Shown here piece after piece: positions 1 to 8,474 of a stretch of 53,142 bases of DNA (position 1 is its first letter; each line of letters starts with the position of its first letter). The notes below the pieces were generated by a model. It worked only from the letters and a program-made list of their open reading frames with translations, made no database searches and had not been told where the DNA came from. The stretch spans positions 1 through 53,142 of the forward strand of contig NZ_JAHXRL010000013.1 in assembly GCF_019392245.1 (NCBI RefSeq), given 5' to 3'. The stretch is from Sulfitobacter sp. CW3. Lineage in GTDB: Bacteria; Pseudomonadota; Alphaproteobacteria; Rhodobacterales; Rhodobacteraceae. Both the position numbers and the translations under genes were made by a program.

Positions 1-166
1 TATGCTAACAGGTCAGAAGAGGACCAAAACTTGAACAGAGCTAACCTAAATTAGCGGACTCAATGGGGAGCAGGTCAGCTGGTCCAAGGTTGGGGGCAAG
101 TGCACAAACCAAATGCCTCCAAGCGAAGCTGGAGGAAACGTGGGGCGCGGGTCAATGCCTTTGTCG
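1..166. other. Non-coding left flank without a recognised gene
   Basis: I see no coding region with a start site or a recognisable protein in this stretch, which with the palindrome and leader makes up the 346 bases before the first gene. A hairpin is visible at about 117-136: CCTCCA pairs with TGGAGG around an inner AGC/GCT stem and a GAA loop. The segment may be the decayed end of a mobile element, because the 19-bp inverted repeat beginning at 167 looks like two abutting IS ends. That origin is inference and no transposase fragment was identified. Confidence 0.4.
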
Positions 167-207
167 CCGCACTCTAACTCGTTCATGGTGAACGAGTTAG
201 AGTGCGG
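167..207. repeat. Perfect 19-bp inverted repeat with 3-nt spacer
   Basis: The left arm CCGCACTCTAACTCGTTCA (167-185) and right arm TGAACGAGTTAGAGTGCGG (189-207) are exact reverse complements separated by TGG. No T-tract follows, so a standard intrinsic terminator is unlikely. The outward TG...CA ends and the 3-bp spacer resemble the abutted ends of an IS3-family circle or of tandem elements. A large operator upstream of the polysaccharide operon is the alternative. No second copy was noticed in this window. Confidence 0.85.
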
Positions 208-232
208 CCGCCAGCTCAGTCCTAGCTAAAAT
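204..232 (+). promoter_or_regulatory. Possible sigma-70 promoter before the polysaccharide operon
   Basis: A TAAAAT hexamer at 227-232 is a fair -10 element. The position 17 bases upstream (204-209, GCGGCC) is a very poor -35 and lies inside the right arm of the palindrome. The leader to the first gene would be about 110 bases. This is a weak call resting only on the -10 match and the location. Confidence 0.25.
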
Positions 233-346
233 ACAGATTGAGTAATCGACAGGCCCAACACTTACTGTTAATCCATCATCCAGACTTTAGAGCGAAGAAG
301 ATATTCTTGCGCTCTCGAACCTAGTTTTCTTAAGGAATTTGAGCTA

Positions 347-1642
347 ATGGATCTGATTGAAAAGCTTAATAGCAGGACTGCTACTATTGGCATCTTAGGT
401 CTTGGCTACGTTGGTATACCTCTGGCTCTGACGGCATCGCGTGCTGGGCTGCGAGTTGTTGGGTTCGATGTCGTTCAAAGCAGAGTTGATCAACTGAACG
501 AGGGAAAAAGCCCGATCAAGCATATCGCTCATGATGAGATAATCTCTATGAAGGAAGCTGGGTTTGACGCGACAACTGATTTTTCCAGAGCGGCTGACTG
601 TGACGCGTTAATTATATGTGTGCCAACACCATTGAATGAATATCGTGAGCCCGATCTTAGCTTTGTAGTCTCCACAATGGAGATGGTTGCGCCATATCTG
701 CGTGAAAATCAGTTGTTAAGCCTTGAGAGCACAACTTGGCCGGGGACAACCAAAGAAATATTGCTTCCGTATGCTGAAAGGGCCGGCTTCGTAGTTGGGC
801 AGAATTTCTTTCTTGTTTATTCGCCAGAACGCGAAGACCCTGGGAACCCAAATTTTGAGACACAGACCATTCCAAAGGTCGCAGGTGGCCACACGCCCGC
901 ATGCCTGAAGGCAGCCGAGGCACTTTATGGGATTTTTATTGATCGCGTCGTTACCGTTAGTTCCACTGAAGCTGCCGAGATGGTGAAGCTTTTGGAAAAC
1001 ATTCATAGATCGATCAATATTGGTCTTGTTAATGAAATGAAAATCGTAGCTGACGCCATGGGCCTTGACATATTCGAAGTCATTGATGCCGCAAAAACTA
1101 AACCTTTTGGTTTTACGGCATACTACCCCGGTCCGGGAATCGGTGGCCATTGTATTCCAATCGATCCTTTTTACCTCACTTGGAAAGCCCGTGAATATGG
1201 GTTGCATACAAGGTTCATAGAATTGGCTGGGGAGGTGAACGCCTCGATGCCCCAGTATGTAGTAGACAAAACGGTACGGGCGCTGAATGAAGCTGGAAAA
1301 AGCCTTAAAGGGGCTAAGGTGCTCGCGCTTGGCATAGCCTATAAACGTGACGTAGACGACATGCGCGAAAGCCCGTCGGTTTTTGTGATGGAGCTGTTGC
1401 GCGACTGGGGGGCCGATATTGCCTATTCTGATCCCAATGTACCTGTTTTTCCCGAGATGCGTGAACACAGCTTCGATCTTTCGTCCGTAGACCTGTCGCC
1501 CGATGTGGTCGCTGGATATGATGCCGTGATCTTGCTGACCGATCATACTGACTTCGACTACGACATGATCCATAAGAATGCACAGCTGCTTGTGGATACG
1601 CGGGGCAAGTTCCGCGGTGAAGCCGACGTTGTTCGAGCATAA
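347..1642 (+). CDS. wbpA: UDP-N-acetylglucosamine 6-dehydrogenase-like nucleotide-sugar dehydrogenase
   Basis: This 431-residue protein belongs to the UDP-glucose/GDP-mannose dehydrogenase family and should oxidise C6 of a UDP-HexNAc to the uronic acid with NAD. The N-terminal Rossmann motif GLGYVGIPLA lies near residue 18. The catalytic cysteine sits in GPGIGGHCIP near residue 268, and the C-terminal nucleotide-sugar domain begins at about 315 (ALGIAYKRDVDD). The length is usual for the family. The ATG start has AAGGA 10 bases upstream. It leads a chain of closely spaced sugar genes that match the WbpA-B-E logic of 2,3-diamino-uronic acid synthesis. Substrate specificity is inferred from these neighbours; a WecC-type enzyme acting on ManNAc is the alternative. 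Confidence 0.88.
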   Translation: MDLIEKLNSRTATIGILGLGYVGIPLALTASRAGLRVVGFDVVQSRVDQLNEGKSPIKHIAHDEIISMKEAGFDATTDFSRAADCDALIICVPTPLNEYREPDLSFVVSTMEMVAPYLRENQLLSLESTTWPGTTKEILLPYAERAGFVVGQNFFLVYSPEREDPGNPNFETQTIPKVAGGHTPACLKAAEALYGIFIDRVVTVSSTEAAEMVKLLENIHRSINIGLVNEMKIVADAMGLDIFEVIDAAKTKPFGFTAYYPGPGIGGHCIPIDPFYLTWKAREYGLHTRFIELAGEVNASMPQYVVDKTVRALNEAGKSLKGAKVLALGIAYKRDVDDMRESPSVFVMELLRDWGADIAYSDPNVPVFPEMREHSFDLSSVDLSPDVVAGYDAVILLTDHTDFDYDMIHKNAQLLVDTRGKFRGEADVVRA

Positions 1643-1653
1643 GGGGATTTGAA

Positions 1654-2601
1654 GTGACTACACAATACGCTCTAATAGGTGCTGCGGGATACATTGCGCC
1701 ACGGCATCTTAAAGCCATTAAAGACACTGGCGGAAACCTCGCCGTAGCCTTTGATGTCAATGATAGTGTCGGCATCATGGATAGCCATTTTCCGGATGCC
1801 GCGTTTTTCACAGAGTTTGAGCGCTTTGAGAGCCACGTGGACGATCTGCGTCGTAAAGGGCGGGGGCCATCCTATGTTGGCATCTGTTCGCCGAATTACC
1901 TTCACAAAGCTCACATGGGTTTCGCCTTGAGGTCTGGCGCTGATGCAATTTGCGAGAAACCTTTAGTCTTGGAAGTGAGCGATATCGACGATCTGGCAGC
2001 GCTCGAAAAAGATACCGGCCAACGCATCAATTCGATTCTTCAGTTACGTTTGCACCCAGCAATTATTGCCTTGCGCAATCGCATTGCCGCGGGCCCCAAG
2101 GACAAGGTCTACAATGTAGACTTGGGGTACTTTACGTCTCGTGGTGCTTGGTATCACGCCAGCTGGAAAGGTTTCGATCAAAAGTCCGGTGGCATCGCAA
2201 CAAATATCGGTGTGCATTTCTATGATATGCTAAGCTTTGTATTTGGCCCGATCCGTGGAAATGTCGTACATCATCGCGGCTTGGATTCAGCTGCTGGATA
2301 CCTAGAATTTGCTCAGGCTCGGGTACGTTGGGTACTGTCGATCAACCGTGATCACCTGCCCGCACACACACCTGCTGGTCAAACAACGCATCGGTCAATC
2401 ACAGTTGAAGGCGAAGAGATCGAGTTTTCAGGTGGGTTCACGGACTTGCATACTGCAAGCTATCAAAATGTGCTTGATGGACATGGATATGGGTTAGATG
2501 TTGTTCGCCCGTCGATTGAAGTTGTGAGCCATATCCGTACAGCGCCTATCGAACCGAGCAAAGGTGAACAGCATCCTGACATCGCGAAAGTGCTAGGATA
2601 G
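1654..2601 (+). CDS. wbpB: Gfo/Idh/MocA-family UDP-sugar 3-dehydrogenase, WbpB-like
   Basis: A 315-residue NAD-dependent oxidoreductase. Residues 6-40 form a Rossmann fold (GAAGYIAPRH) and the family motif CEKPL occurs near residue 101. The C-terminal half is the expected alpha/beta dimerisation domain (GGIATNIGVHFYDML). In the WbpB family this enzyme oxidises C3 of UDP-GlcNAcA to a 3-keto sugar for later transamination. The start is GTG, with AAGGGGA seven bases upstream, 11 bases after the dehydrogenase. The length matches WbpB/WlbA. Position between a WbpA-like and a WbpE-like gene supports the role; the exact substrate is inferred. Confidence 0.85.
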   Translation: MTTQYALIGAAGYIAPRHLKAIKDTGGNLAVAFDVNDSVGIMDSHFPDAAFFTEFERFESHVDDLRRKGRGPSYVGICSPNYLHKAHMGFALRSGADAICEKPLVLEVSDIDDLAALEKDTGQRINSILQLRLHPAIIALRNRIAAGPKDKVYNVDLGYFTSRGAWYHASWKGFDQKSGGIATNIGVHFYDMLSFVFGPIRGNVVHHRGLDSAAGYLEFAQARVRWVLSINRDHLPAHTPAGQTTHRSITVEGEEIEFSGGFTDLHTASYQNVLDGHGYGLDVVRPSIEVVSHIRTAPIEPSKGEQHPDIAKVLG

Positions 2602-2605
2602 ACAA

Positions 2606-3508
2606 GTGTTTACAAATAATACAATTGATCTCGCTTCCCTTGCTATGGGTGAAGATTTCGATGTTAAGCGTGATTGTCAGCTTTCGTATATCGGGAAAAT
2701 ACCTTCACGTTTACAAAGAAGGTTTGTTCCGTGCCGTGAACCTCATCACATTAGCGATGCAGCGAAGATTCCTGATATTGTAGGCATAGCGACCACCGAG
2801 GAGTACGCACATCTAGTCCCCGCCAATTTGGGGTTGCTGGTTGCCGCAGACCCAATAGCAGCTACGCTGACGCTTCATGAAAAGTTGTGCGATATTGATG
2901 GATTTTTATGGAAGCATTTTGATTCACGGATTCATCCGACTGCCAAAATCCATCCTCGAGCTGTTATTGCTGACCGTGATGTTGAAATAGGGGCAAATGT
3001 TACCGTTGGCCCAGGAACGGTCATCCAAGAGCGTAGCATTATTGGCGAAAGCTGCCACTTGGGCGTCGACGTGGCCGTTGGCGTCGACGCATTGGAGATT
3101 TTCCAAGGGACGCAACCTCGACGCATCCTCCGCCAAGCAGGAGGAGTATTCTTGGAGCGAGGAGTGACCGTCATTGCGAAGTGCATAATAGCAAGAGCAA
3201 CTTTCGGTGGATTTACCCAACTTGGTGAGGGATCAATACTCGAATCCCTGGTTCATCTGGCTCATGACTGCCGGCTAGGAAAGAACGTTACTTTAGTAGC
3301 CTGTTGTGAGGTCTCTGGCCGATGTGAGCTAGGAGATGGAGCGTATGTTGGGCCGAATGCATGTATTAGGAATGGCGTGAGGGTTGGGATTGGCGCAACT
3401 GTGACGATGGGCGCAGTCGTAACGAGAGACGTGCCAGATCATGAAACTGTATCTGGAAACTTTGCTGTACCTCACAGTAAATGGCTTAAGTTTATTAAGG
3501 GTTTGTAA
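2606..3508 (+). CDS. LpxD-like left-handed beta-helix acyltransferase
   Basis: This 300-residue protein has a mixed N-terminal domain (residues 1-105). It is followed by hexapeptide repeats of a left-handed beta-helix from about residue 106 (IHPTAKIHPRAVI) to 285, the arrangement seen in LpxD. Given its place between 3-dehydrogenase and aminotransferase genes, it probably acylates or acetylates the new 3-amino group of the UDP-sugar, the job WbpD does in the classical pathway. It is about 100 residues longer than WbpD, and the LpxD-like front domain is unusual in that role. The start is GTG five bases after the previous stop, and the stop overlaps the next ATG by one base. Whether the donor is acetyl-CoA or an acyl-ACP cannot be told from sequence. 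Confidence 0.75.
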   Translation: MFTNNTIDLASLAMGEDFDVKRDCQLSYIGKIPSRLQRRFVPCREPHHISDAAKIPDIVGIATTEEYAHLVPANLGLLVAADPIAATLTLHEKLCDIDGFLWKHFDSRIHPTAKIHPRAVIADRDVEIGANVTVGPGTVIQERSIIGESCHLGVDVAVGVDALEIFQGTQPRRILRQAGGVFLERGVTVIAKCIIARATFGGFTQLGEGSILESLVHLAHDCRLGKNVTLVACCEVSGRCELGDGAYVGPNACIRNGVRVGIGATVTMGAVVTRDVPDHETVSGNFAVPHSKWLKFIKGL

Positions 3509-4596
3509 TGAATTTCATTGATCTCGCGGCCCAACAGGACCGACTCCGCACGGAAATTGAATCAGGGATTTCTCGCGTGTTGGCGCACGGGAAATACATC
3601 ATGGGCCCAGAGGTAACCCAACTGGAAGAAGCCTTGAAGGCTTACACAGGCGCTAAATACTGTATTTCTTGCGCGAACGGGACAGATGCATTGCAAGTTG
3701 CCTTAATGGCACTGGGCGTCGGGAGGGGTGACGAGGTCATAACCCCGGGATTTAGCTACATAGCTACTGCTGAAACTGTAGCACTCTTGGGCGCTAAGCC
3801 AGTCTACGTTGATATTGATCCTTTAAGTTTTAATATGGACCCGCAGTTGCTTGAAGCCGCGATTACGCCAAAGACGCGAGCCATTATTCCAGTTTCTCTG
3901 TACGGGCAATGCGCTGATTTTGATAAAATAAATGCGATTGCCGAAAAGTATGGACTGCCAGTAATTGAAGATGGCGCTCAAAGCTTTGGCGCTTCTTACA
4001 AGGGGCGCAAATCTGGTAACTTAAGCACAATCGGATGTACGAGCTTCTTCCCTTCAAAACCACTAGGCTGTTACGGGGATGGCGGCGCTATTTTCACTAA
4101 CGATGACGAACTTGGTCGCGTTATGCTACAGATTGCGAGACATGGGCAGGATCGTCGCTACCACCACGTGCGTATAGGCGTTAATAGTAGGCTTGATACG
4201 ATTCAAGCCGCTATTCTGCTACCAAAGTTAGCAATTCTCGATAACGAAATCGAGGCGAGACAGCGTGTGGCAGAACAATACGATAGATTACTTGAGGGTA
4301 GTAACGTACTGGCTCTACCAAAGATCCAAAGTCACACTACAAGTGCTTGGGCACAATATACTGTAAGATTACAAAACCGGGCTTTTGTTCAGTCTGCGCT
4401 GAACGAGGCTGGAGTTCCAACGGCAGTGCATTACCCTTTGCCGCTCAATCGGCAGCCTGCTGTGGCCGATGACAATGTGGTATTGCCCCATGGCGATCTC
4501 GCATCTAACGAGGTGATGAGTTTGCCCATGCACCCTTATCTCAACTCAGAAGATCAACACTATATATTCAAAACGATATCAGCCGCGGCATGTTGA
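3508..4596 (+). CDS. wbpE: DegT/DnrJ/EryC1/StrS sugar aminotransferase, WbpE-like
   Basis: A 362-residue PLP-dependent sugar aminotransferase. SCANGTDALQVAL near residue 54 binds the cofactor phosphate, EDGAQSFGA near residue 155 holds the aspartate facing the pyridine nitrogen, and FFPSKPLGCYGDGG near residue 182 carries the Schiff-base lysine. It should convert a 3-keto UDP-sugar to the 3-amino sugar with glutamate, following the WbpB-like step. Length is typical. The ATG shares its first base with the upstream stop codon, and its own stop overlaps the next gene by seven bases, so the set is translationally coupled. Confidence 0.9.
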   Translation: MNFIDLAAQQDRLRTEIESGISRVLAHGKYIMGPEVTQLEEALKAYTGAKYCISCANGTDALQVALMALGVGRGDEVITPGFSYIATAETVALLGAKPVYVDIDPLSFNMDPQLLEAAITPKTRAIIPVSLYGQCADFDKINAIAEKYGLPVIEDGAQSFGASYKGRKSGNLSTIGCTSFFPSKPLGCYGDGGAIFTNDDELGRVMLQIARHGQDRRYHHVRIGVNSRLDTIQAAILLPKLAILDNEIEARQRVAEQYDRLLEGSNVLALPKIQSHTTSAWAQYTVRLQNRAFVQSALNEAGVPTAVHYPLPLNRQPAVADDNVVLPHGDLASNEVMSLPMHPYLNSEDQHYIFKTISAAAC

Positions 4597-5681
4597 TAAA
4601 AGCAATACGACCCAATGGTAAACCCAATACACGGGTCATTACACTCATCGTAATGTTTCTTGTGGCGGTTTGGGTCTACGCACTTTTCTATCCAGCGCTG
4701 AACTGGCCGGATGAGGCTTATAAAGTTGCAAGGGTTGGGCAAGACCCAAACCCGTATTTGCAACTTCTGTCATGGTTAACTGTTGACTACTGCTATCTCA
4801 CTTACGAACATGACCTTCAAGCGGGGTACGTATCTAACACTTTGCATATGCATCTGACAAATGGGCACTCCTGTTATTATATGCTTAAGATCGCCAATAC
4901 TGGGCTAGCTTGTATTATTTTCTTGACGTGTATGTTTGCACTAAAAACCCGTGAAAAGCGCGAGCTGTTCGGCATGTCCTTAATTTGGCCTGCCGCAGTA
5001 TTTTATATGACTGGAATTAATCAGCAGGTTGTTTTTTCAATAGTTTCACCAGCAATAGTTATTGGGGTTATATATTCATCTAAAGTGTGGCCTTATATAC
5101 TGGCTTCACTTCTTCTAACCGCAATTGATCGATCCTTCGTTGCGCTATTCACCTTTCTAGCTATGTTATCGGTTTTTCGGTCAAGTCCGCGACTGGCATT
5201 TCTTATGTTCGTTTTATTGATCATCGCGGGAAAGGTTATTCTTTCATACATAGGTGGTCTGAGTCTATTCCTAGGCGGACAACAGTCTCTTAATGAACTA
5301 AAGTCCAGCTTATCTTATCTGTCTGACTCGCCTCTATTAAGCCTTATGTTCTTCTTTATTTCATTCGTGTACCTTGGAGGTACTAATTCCATTCTTGGTA
5401 TAGGGCTAGACTACGCCATAGTTTTTTTTGCACTTGTCGCACTGTTGTGGAACAACAGGAGTAACTCACAGATGGTCCCTTATCTTGTTTCGTTCTTGGC
5501 GACCTTTTTTATTGTAATAAACTTTGTTCCTACATTGCAAAGTTTTAGATATTATGTTTTTATAATGCCTGCAATTATTCATTTTTTGGCCTACAAGAGA
5601 ATAAATAAAGATTTATATGTTGGGTATTGTTCAGTGATGTTACTTGTTTATATTTTTCAGGTGAGTTTGATAAATGCCTAA
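4590..5681 (+). CDS. Polytopic membrane protein, candidate polysaccharide polymerase
   Basis: A 363-residue, strongly hydrophobic protein with roughly nine or ten predicted membrane spans. The first is near residues 15-33, and the last ends close to the C-terminus. Size and hydropathy resemble EpsG/Wzy polymerases, which join lipid-linked repeat units at the periplasmic face of the inner membrane. No family motif is certain; NWPDEAY after the first span lies where the first periplasmic loop would be. It overlaps the aminotransferase gene and the next glycosyltransferase gene by seven and eight bases. The base composition is notably AT-rich, as is common for O-antigen polymerase genes. The polymerase role rests on context. 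Confidence 0.5.
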   Translation: MLIKAIRPNGKPNTRVITLIVMFLVAVWVYALFYPALNWPDEAYKVARVGQDPNPYLQLLSWLTVDYCYLTYEHDLQAGYVSNTLHMHLTNGHSCYYMLKIANTGLACIIFLTCMFALKTREKRELFGMSLIWPAAVFYMTGINQQVVFSIVSPAIVIGVIYSSKVWPYILASLLLTAIDRSFVALFTFLAMLSVFRSSPRLAFLMFVLLIIAGKVILSYIGGLSLFLGGQQSLNELKSSLSYLSDSPLLSLMFFFISFVYLGGTNSILGIGLDYAIVFFALVALLWNNRSNSQMVPYLVSFLATFFIVINFVPTLQSFRYYVFIMPAIIHFLAYKRINKDLYVGYCSVMLLVYIFQVSLINA

Positions 5682-6588
5682 ATCACTCCCGAGAATTGCC
5701 ATATTGATGGCTAGTTATAATGGCGAAGAATGGATTGCGGAGCAGATTCAATCCATTCTTCGCTGTTCCAATGTTGTTACTCATATTTTCTTGTCAGATG
5801 ATGGCTCGACAGACAATACAGTGGCAATTGCGCGGGATGTTGGCGGTAGTGATATAACGATTCTACCCACCAAACGGCAAGGATCAGCGGGAGCCAACTT
5901 TTACCGACTAATACTGGATACTCCGTGGGATGACTTTGACTTCGTCGCGTTAGCCGACCAAGATGATATATGGGTGCCTACTAAACTTGCGCGGGCGGTC
6001 ACGTCGATCCAGAGCGGTGGGTATGCCGCTTATTCTTCTGATGTAATCGCGTTTTGGCCCGATAATAGAACGCTCTACATACGAAAGAGCCAACCGCAGC
6101 GCAAATGGGATCACCTATTCGAAGGTGGTGGACCCGGCAATACTTTTGTTTGGCCACGTGTTGAGGCAGATTTTTTACGAGAACGATTGCTCGCCAGTGA
6201 CCCAGACGTATTGGCAGCGACCGCACCTCACGACTGGTTGTTTTACGCTATTTTCCGAGAGGCAGGAAAGAGCTGGCTAATTGATGAGTACTCGGGTTTG
6301 AATTATCGTCAGCATGGCGCAAATGTCATGGGGGCAGCGACAGGGCCAGCGGTAATTTTGAAACGAGTAAAGATGCTACGCAACCAGTGGTATCGGTCGC
6401 AAGTTTTGAACATTGCCCATATTACATCTGCAGAAAATCCAGTATTAAATTTCGTGCGGGCACCCACTCTTATAAATGTATGGAACGCTCTTGCTATTTC
6501 CCGACACTGTCGACGAAAGCGGCGTGATACTGTGGCGCTCATGATTTTCTTTTTTCTCATGGCCGTCAGACATAAATCAAAGGAATAG
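5674..6588 (+). CDS. Family 2 glycosyltransferase
   Basis: A 304-residue GT-A fold enzyme. The opening strand IAILMASYNGEEWIAEQIQS is followed by LSDDGSTDNT near residue 41, and ADQDDIW near residue 93 supplies the metal- and nucleotide-sugar-binding aspartates. This DQDDIW signature is typical of rhamnosyltransferase-like GT2 enzymes of surface polysaccharide loci. It should add a sugar to the lipid-linked repeat unit on the cytoplasmic side of the membrane. The gene starts inside the 3' end of the membrane-protein gene and is followed after two bases by another glycosyltransferase. Confidence 0.85.
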   Translation: MPKSLPRIAILMASYNGEEWIAEQIQSILRCSNVVTHIFLSDDGSTDNTVAIARDVGGSDITILPTKRQGSAGANFYRLILDTPWDDFDFVALADQDDIWVPTKLARAVTSIQSGGYAAYSSDVIAFWPDNRTLYIRKSQPQRKWDHLFEGGGPGNTFVWPRVEADFLRERLLASDPDVLAATAPHDWLFYAIFREAGKSWLIDEYSGLNYRQHGANVMGAATGPAVILKRVKMLRNQWYRSQVLNIAHITSAENPVLNFVRAPTLINVWNALAISRHCRRKRRDTVALMIFFFLMAVRHKSKE

Positions 6589-6590
6589 AT

Positions 6591-7886
6591 ATGCGTATTC
6601 TTTACCTAACATGGGGTGAGGTTCCACGTCTTTCATCGGTATACGGTGGACAGGCGGTGCAAATGGTTTCAGCCTTTCAACGGCAAGAGACAGTTGAAAG
6701 TGCTCAGCTATTGGCTGGTTATCCAATAATCCACTCTGGTCTTGTCCGCGAAAAATGGCGTTATAAGCAGCAACTAACTGCAATTTCTGAACGCCTAGGT
6801 GCCGAAAACTTTACGACCCGACGGATTCCAGTACCACCCGTCGGCGTGCATCCCAAAAAATGGCAGCTGCCATCGTTTACGATGGGCCAACATCGTTTCC
6901 TGGCCAAGAAAATTAGGAAATGTCGGGCTGATGTCATTCAATGTCGTTCCTATGTCGCAACGCATTTAGCCCTTGAAACGCGCGCGCGTTTCGGCCTGAC
7001 ATGTAGGGTCGTATTCGACGCGCGGTCACTGATGCCCGAAGAAGGTGCGATTAGTGGACGGTGGGATCATAATGACGCTAATTTTGCCTTCTGGAAGCAG
7101 CGAGAGGCTAATATTCTTGCCTCCGCCGATCTTTCTTTAGCAGTGTCGCAGCCAATGCAGGATCGCTTTGATAAACTTGGTGCGCGGCGCAGTGCGTTAA
7201 TTCATCTTAATGTCGATATTGGCGCACTTGATGAAAAGCGAATTGCCGATACTTCTCGGGTTAAGGCGGGCGCGCCTGTCGTTGCATACTGTGGTTATCT
7301 GGCAGAGAATACTTGGCATAGCCCTACTAATCTTTGGGAGGCCTTTAATTCGTTCCTGAGTCATTGCCCAGGGGCTCGCTTACTGGTCATTACAAAATCT
7401 AGTCACAAAATGCTACGCGAAAGCCTGAAGGCACAAGGCATGGCAGAGATGTTGAAAGTCATAACATTTACCTCAGCTCCTTCACCCGCAGAGACTGTAT
7501 CACTTTTGCAGGATGCAGATCTGTCCATATTCAGCTACAGAACTCCTGCCAACTCTTTTGAAAAAGAAATGGCGGAGCCAGTTTTTGCTACTAAATCGGC
7601 GGAGTATCTCTGCGCTGGCCTACCGATGATTGTGAATAATTTTTGTGGTGGCGCTCGAGACTATGCAATTGATCGCGATGCAGGTGTAGGATATGACGTT
7701 GAGGCATTGCTATCGGCGCAAGATGTAGAAACTTTGATGCGGCAAGCGTGTGACAGAGTCCGCATTTCGCATACTGCACGAGCGGACTTTTCTATTGACC
7801 AGAATGCGAAGCGGCTGGCGTCCCTCTTTCATGACCTTTCCCCCAGGACACCGGACTCTATGAATTATGGTGATAATGCCAGATAA
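6591..7886 (+). CDS. GT-B fold (family 4-like) glycosyltransferase
   Basis: A 431-residue protein with a GT-B arrangement. The N-terminal half contains YGGQAVQMVSAF near residue 18, a typical acceptor-side glycine-rich loop. The C-terminal half has AYCGYLAE near residue 230 and a donor-site region with AEYLCAGLPMIVN near residue 339. It probably transfers a hexose or aminohexose to the repeat unit. AAAGGA ends five bases before the ATG. It is the last intact gene before the IS-rich segment, so the original operon may have been cut short here. Confidence 0.8.
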   Translation: MRILYLTWGEVPRLSSVYGGQAVQMVSAFQRQETVESAQLLAGYPIIHSGLVREKWRYKQQLTAISERLGAENFTTRRIPVPPVGVHPKKWQLPSFTMGQHRFLAKKIRKCRADVIQCRSYVATHLALETRARFGLTCRVVFDARSLMPEEGAISGRWDHNDANFAFWKQREANILASADLSLAVSQPMQDRFDKLGARRSALIHLNVDIGALDEKRIADTSRVKAGAPVVAYCGYLAENTWHSPTNLWEAFNSFLSHCPGARLLVITKSSHKMLRESLKAQGMAEMLKVITFTSAPSPAETVSLLQDADLSIFSYRTPANSFEKEMAEPVFATKSAEYLCAGLPMIVNNFCGGARDYAIDRDAGVGYDVEALLSAQDVETLMRQACDRVRISHTARADFSIDQNAKRLASLFHDLSPRTPDSMNYGDNAR

Positions 7887-8079
7887 CCCAAGAAGGTAGC
7901 GTCGCAAACCCGGCGCGGTTCAATCGCGAGCGCTCCCAATTGACTGACCAGATCGAGGCTTTCAAAGTGTATGCAGAGCGCCGACCACAGGCAGGCTCTA
8001 GCGGTTCTGACAGATCAGCGTGAGAAGGAAGGGCACAGAGCCATCCAAGCGTGGCCTCTGGGCACGTTTTATGAAGTGA
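7887..8079. other. Unassigned remnant between glycosyltransferase gene and IS
   Basis: These 193 bases hold no open gene with a start site. A short open stretch on the plus strand and one on the minus strand exist, but neither is recognised. GGTAGCGTCGC at 7894 weakly resembles, in reverse complement, a segment near 11155 (AAGAGTGTCGC). The pair could be eroded outer ends of the IS6-family element, but only 7 of 11 bases agree. No IS6 N-terminal coding sequence is seen here, so that part has been lost. Confidence 0.3.
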
Positions 8080-8141
8080 TGAGGTGCCCCTAGATTTGTA
8101 GACGCTTTGCTTGGTAATTTTGGAACCAAGGAGAGACGGAA

Positions 8142-8423
8142 ATGAACAAGGGAATACGTTTTACGGACGAGTTCAAACAGGACGCTGTGGCGTAGGTTGT
8201 TGAGCGTGGATATGCGTTCAGCGAAGTAGCTGAGCGGCTAGGGATCAGCACTAAGTCGTTGTACACGTGGAAGGCTCAGTTTTCGAAGTCGCCACGTGTC
8301 CGATCTGAGTTTGCCGATCAAGCTGCTGAGATCAGACGTTTGAAGCGGGAACTGGCGCGGGTCACCGAGGAACGTACCATTCTAAAAAAGGCGACCGCGT
8401 ACTTCGCGCGCGAGTCTCAGTGA
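8142..8423 (+). pseudogene. IS3-family orfA with premature amber stop
   Basis: Starting at the ATG preceded by AAGGAGAGACGGAA, the frame encodes a typical OrfA helix-turn-helix protein (FTDEFKQDAV, then a leucine-zipper-like C-terminus with LKKATAYFA). Codon 18 at 8193-8195 is TAG, probably from CAG or another one-step change; the frame is otherwise open to the TGA at 8421. Full length would be 93 residues. OrfA supplies end binding and the front of the OrfAB transposase, so the stop alone would disable the element unless suppressed. Confidence 0.85.
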
Positions 8424-8440
8424 GGTACGCGTTTATTCAT

Positions 8441-8474
8441 TGCCCGGCAGTGTATGTTTACATGCACGAGAGGG
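8441..8474 (+). repeat. 34-bp hairpin repeat, copy 1
   Basis: Relative to the orfB reading frame on either side (FIH before, EAHREEFSV after), these 34 bases are extra. They begin TGCCCGGCA, contain an inverted repeat GTGTATG-TTTA-CATGCAC (8450-8467, one G-T pair) and end GAGAGGG. The same element lies inverted at 9126-9162. The stems differ between the copies at paired positions, so pairing is kept. No enzyme for its movement is visible. Confidence 0.75.

Noticed and set aside
213..232. AGCTCAGTCCTAG next to TAAAAT closely resembles the spacer and -10 of a widely used synthetic promoter series and follows a NotI-like GCGGCCGC.
   Set aside because: The -35 position has no match (GCGGCC), nothing else in the window looks engineered, and the surrounding sequence is normal genomic context. 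A chance likeness is more probable.
203..235. tRNA-like start (CCAGCTCAGT resembles the D-arm of many tRNAs).
   Set aside because: No anticodon arm, TPsiC arm or closing acceptor strand follows.
8441..8474. Reading the hairpin repeat as an integron attC site.
   Set aside because: No GTTRRRY/RYYYAAC core sites, no integrase and no cassette array nearby.
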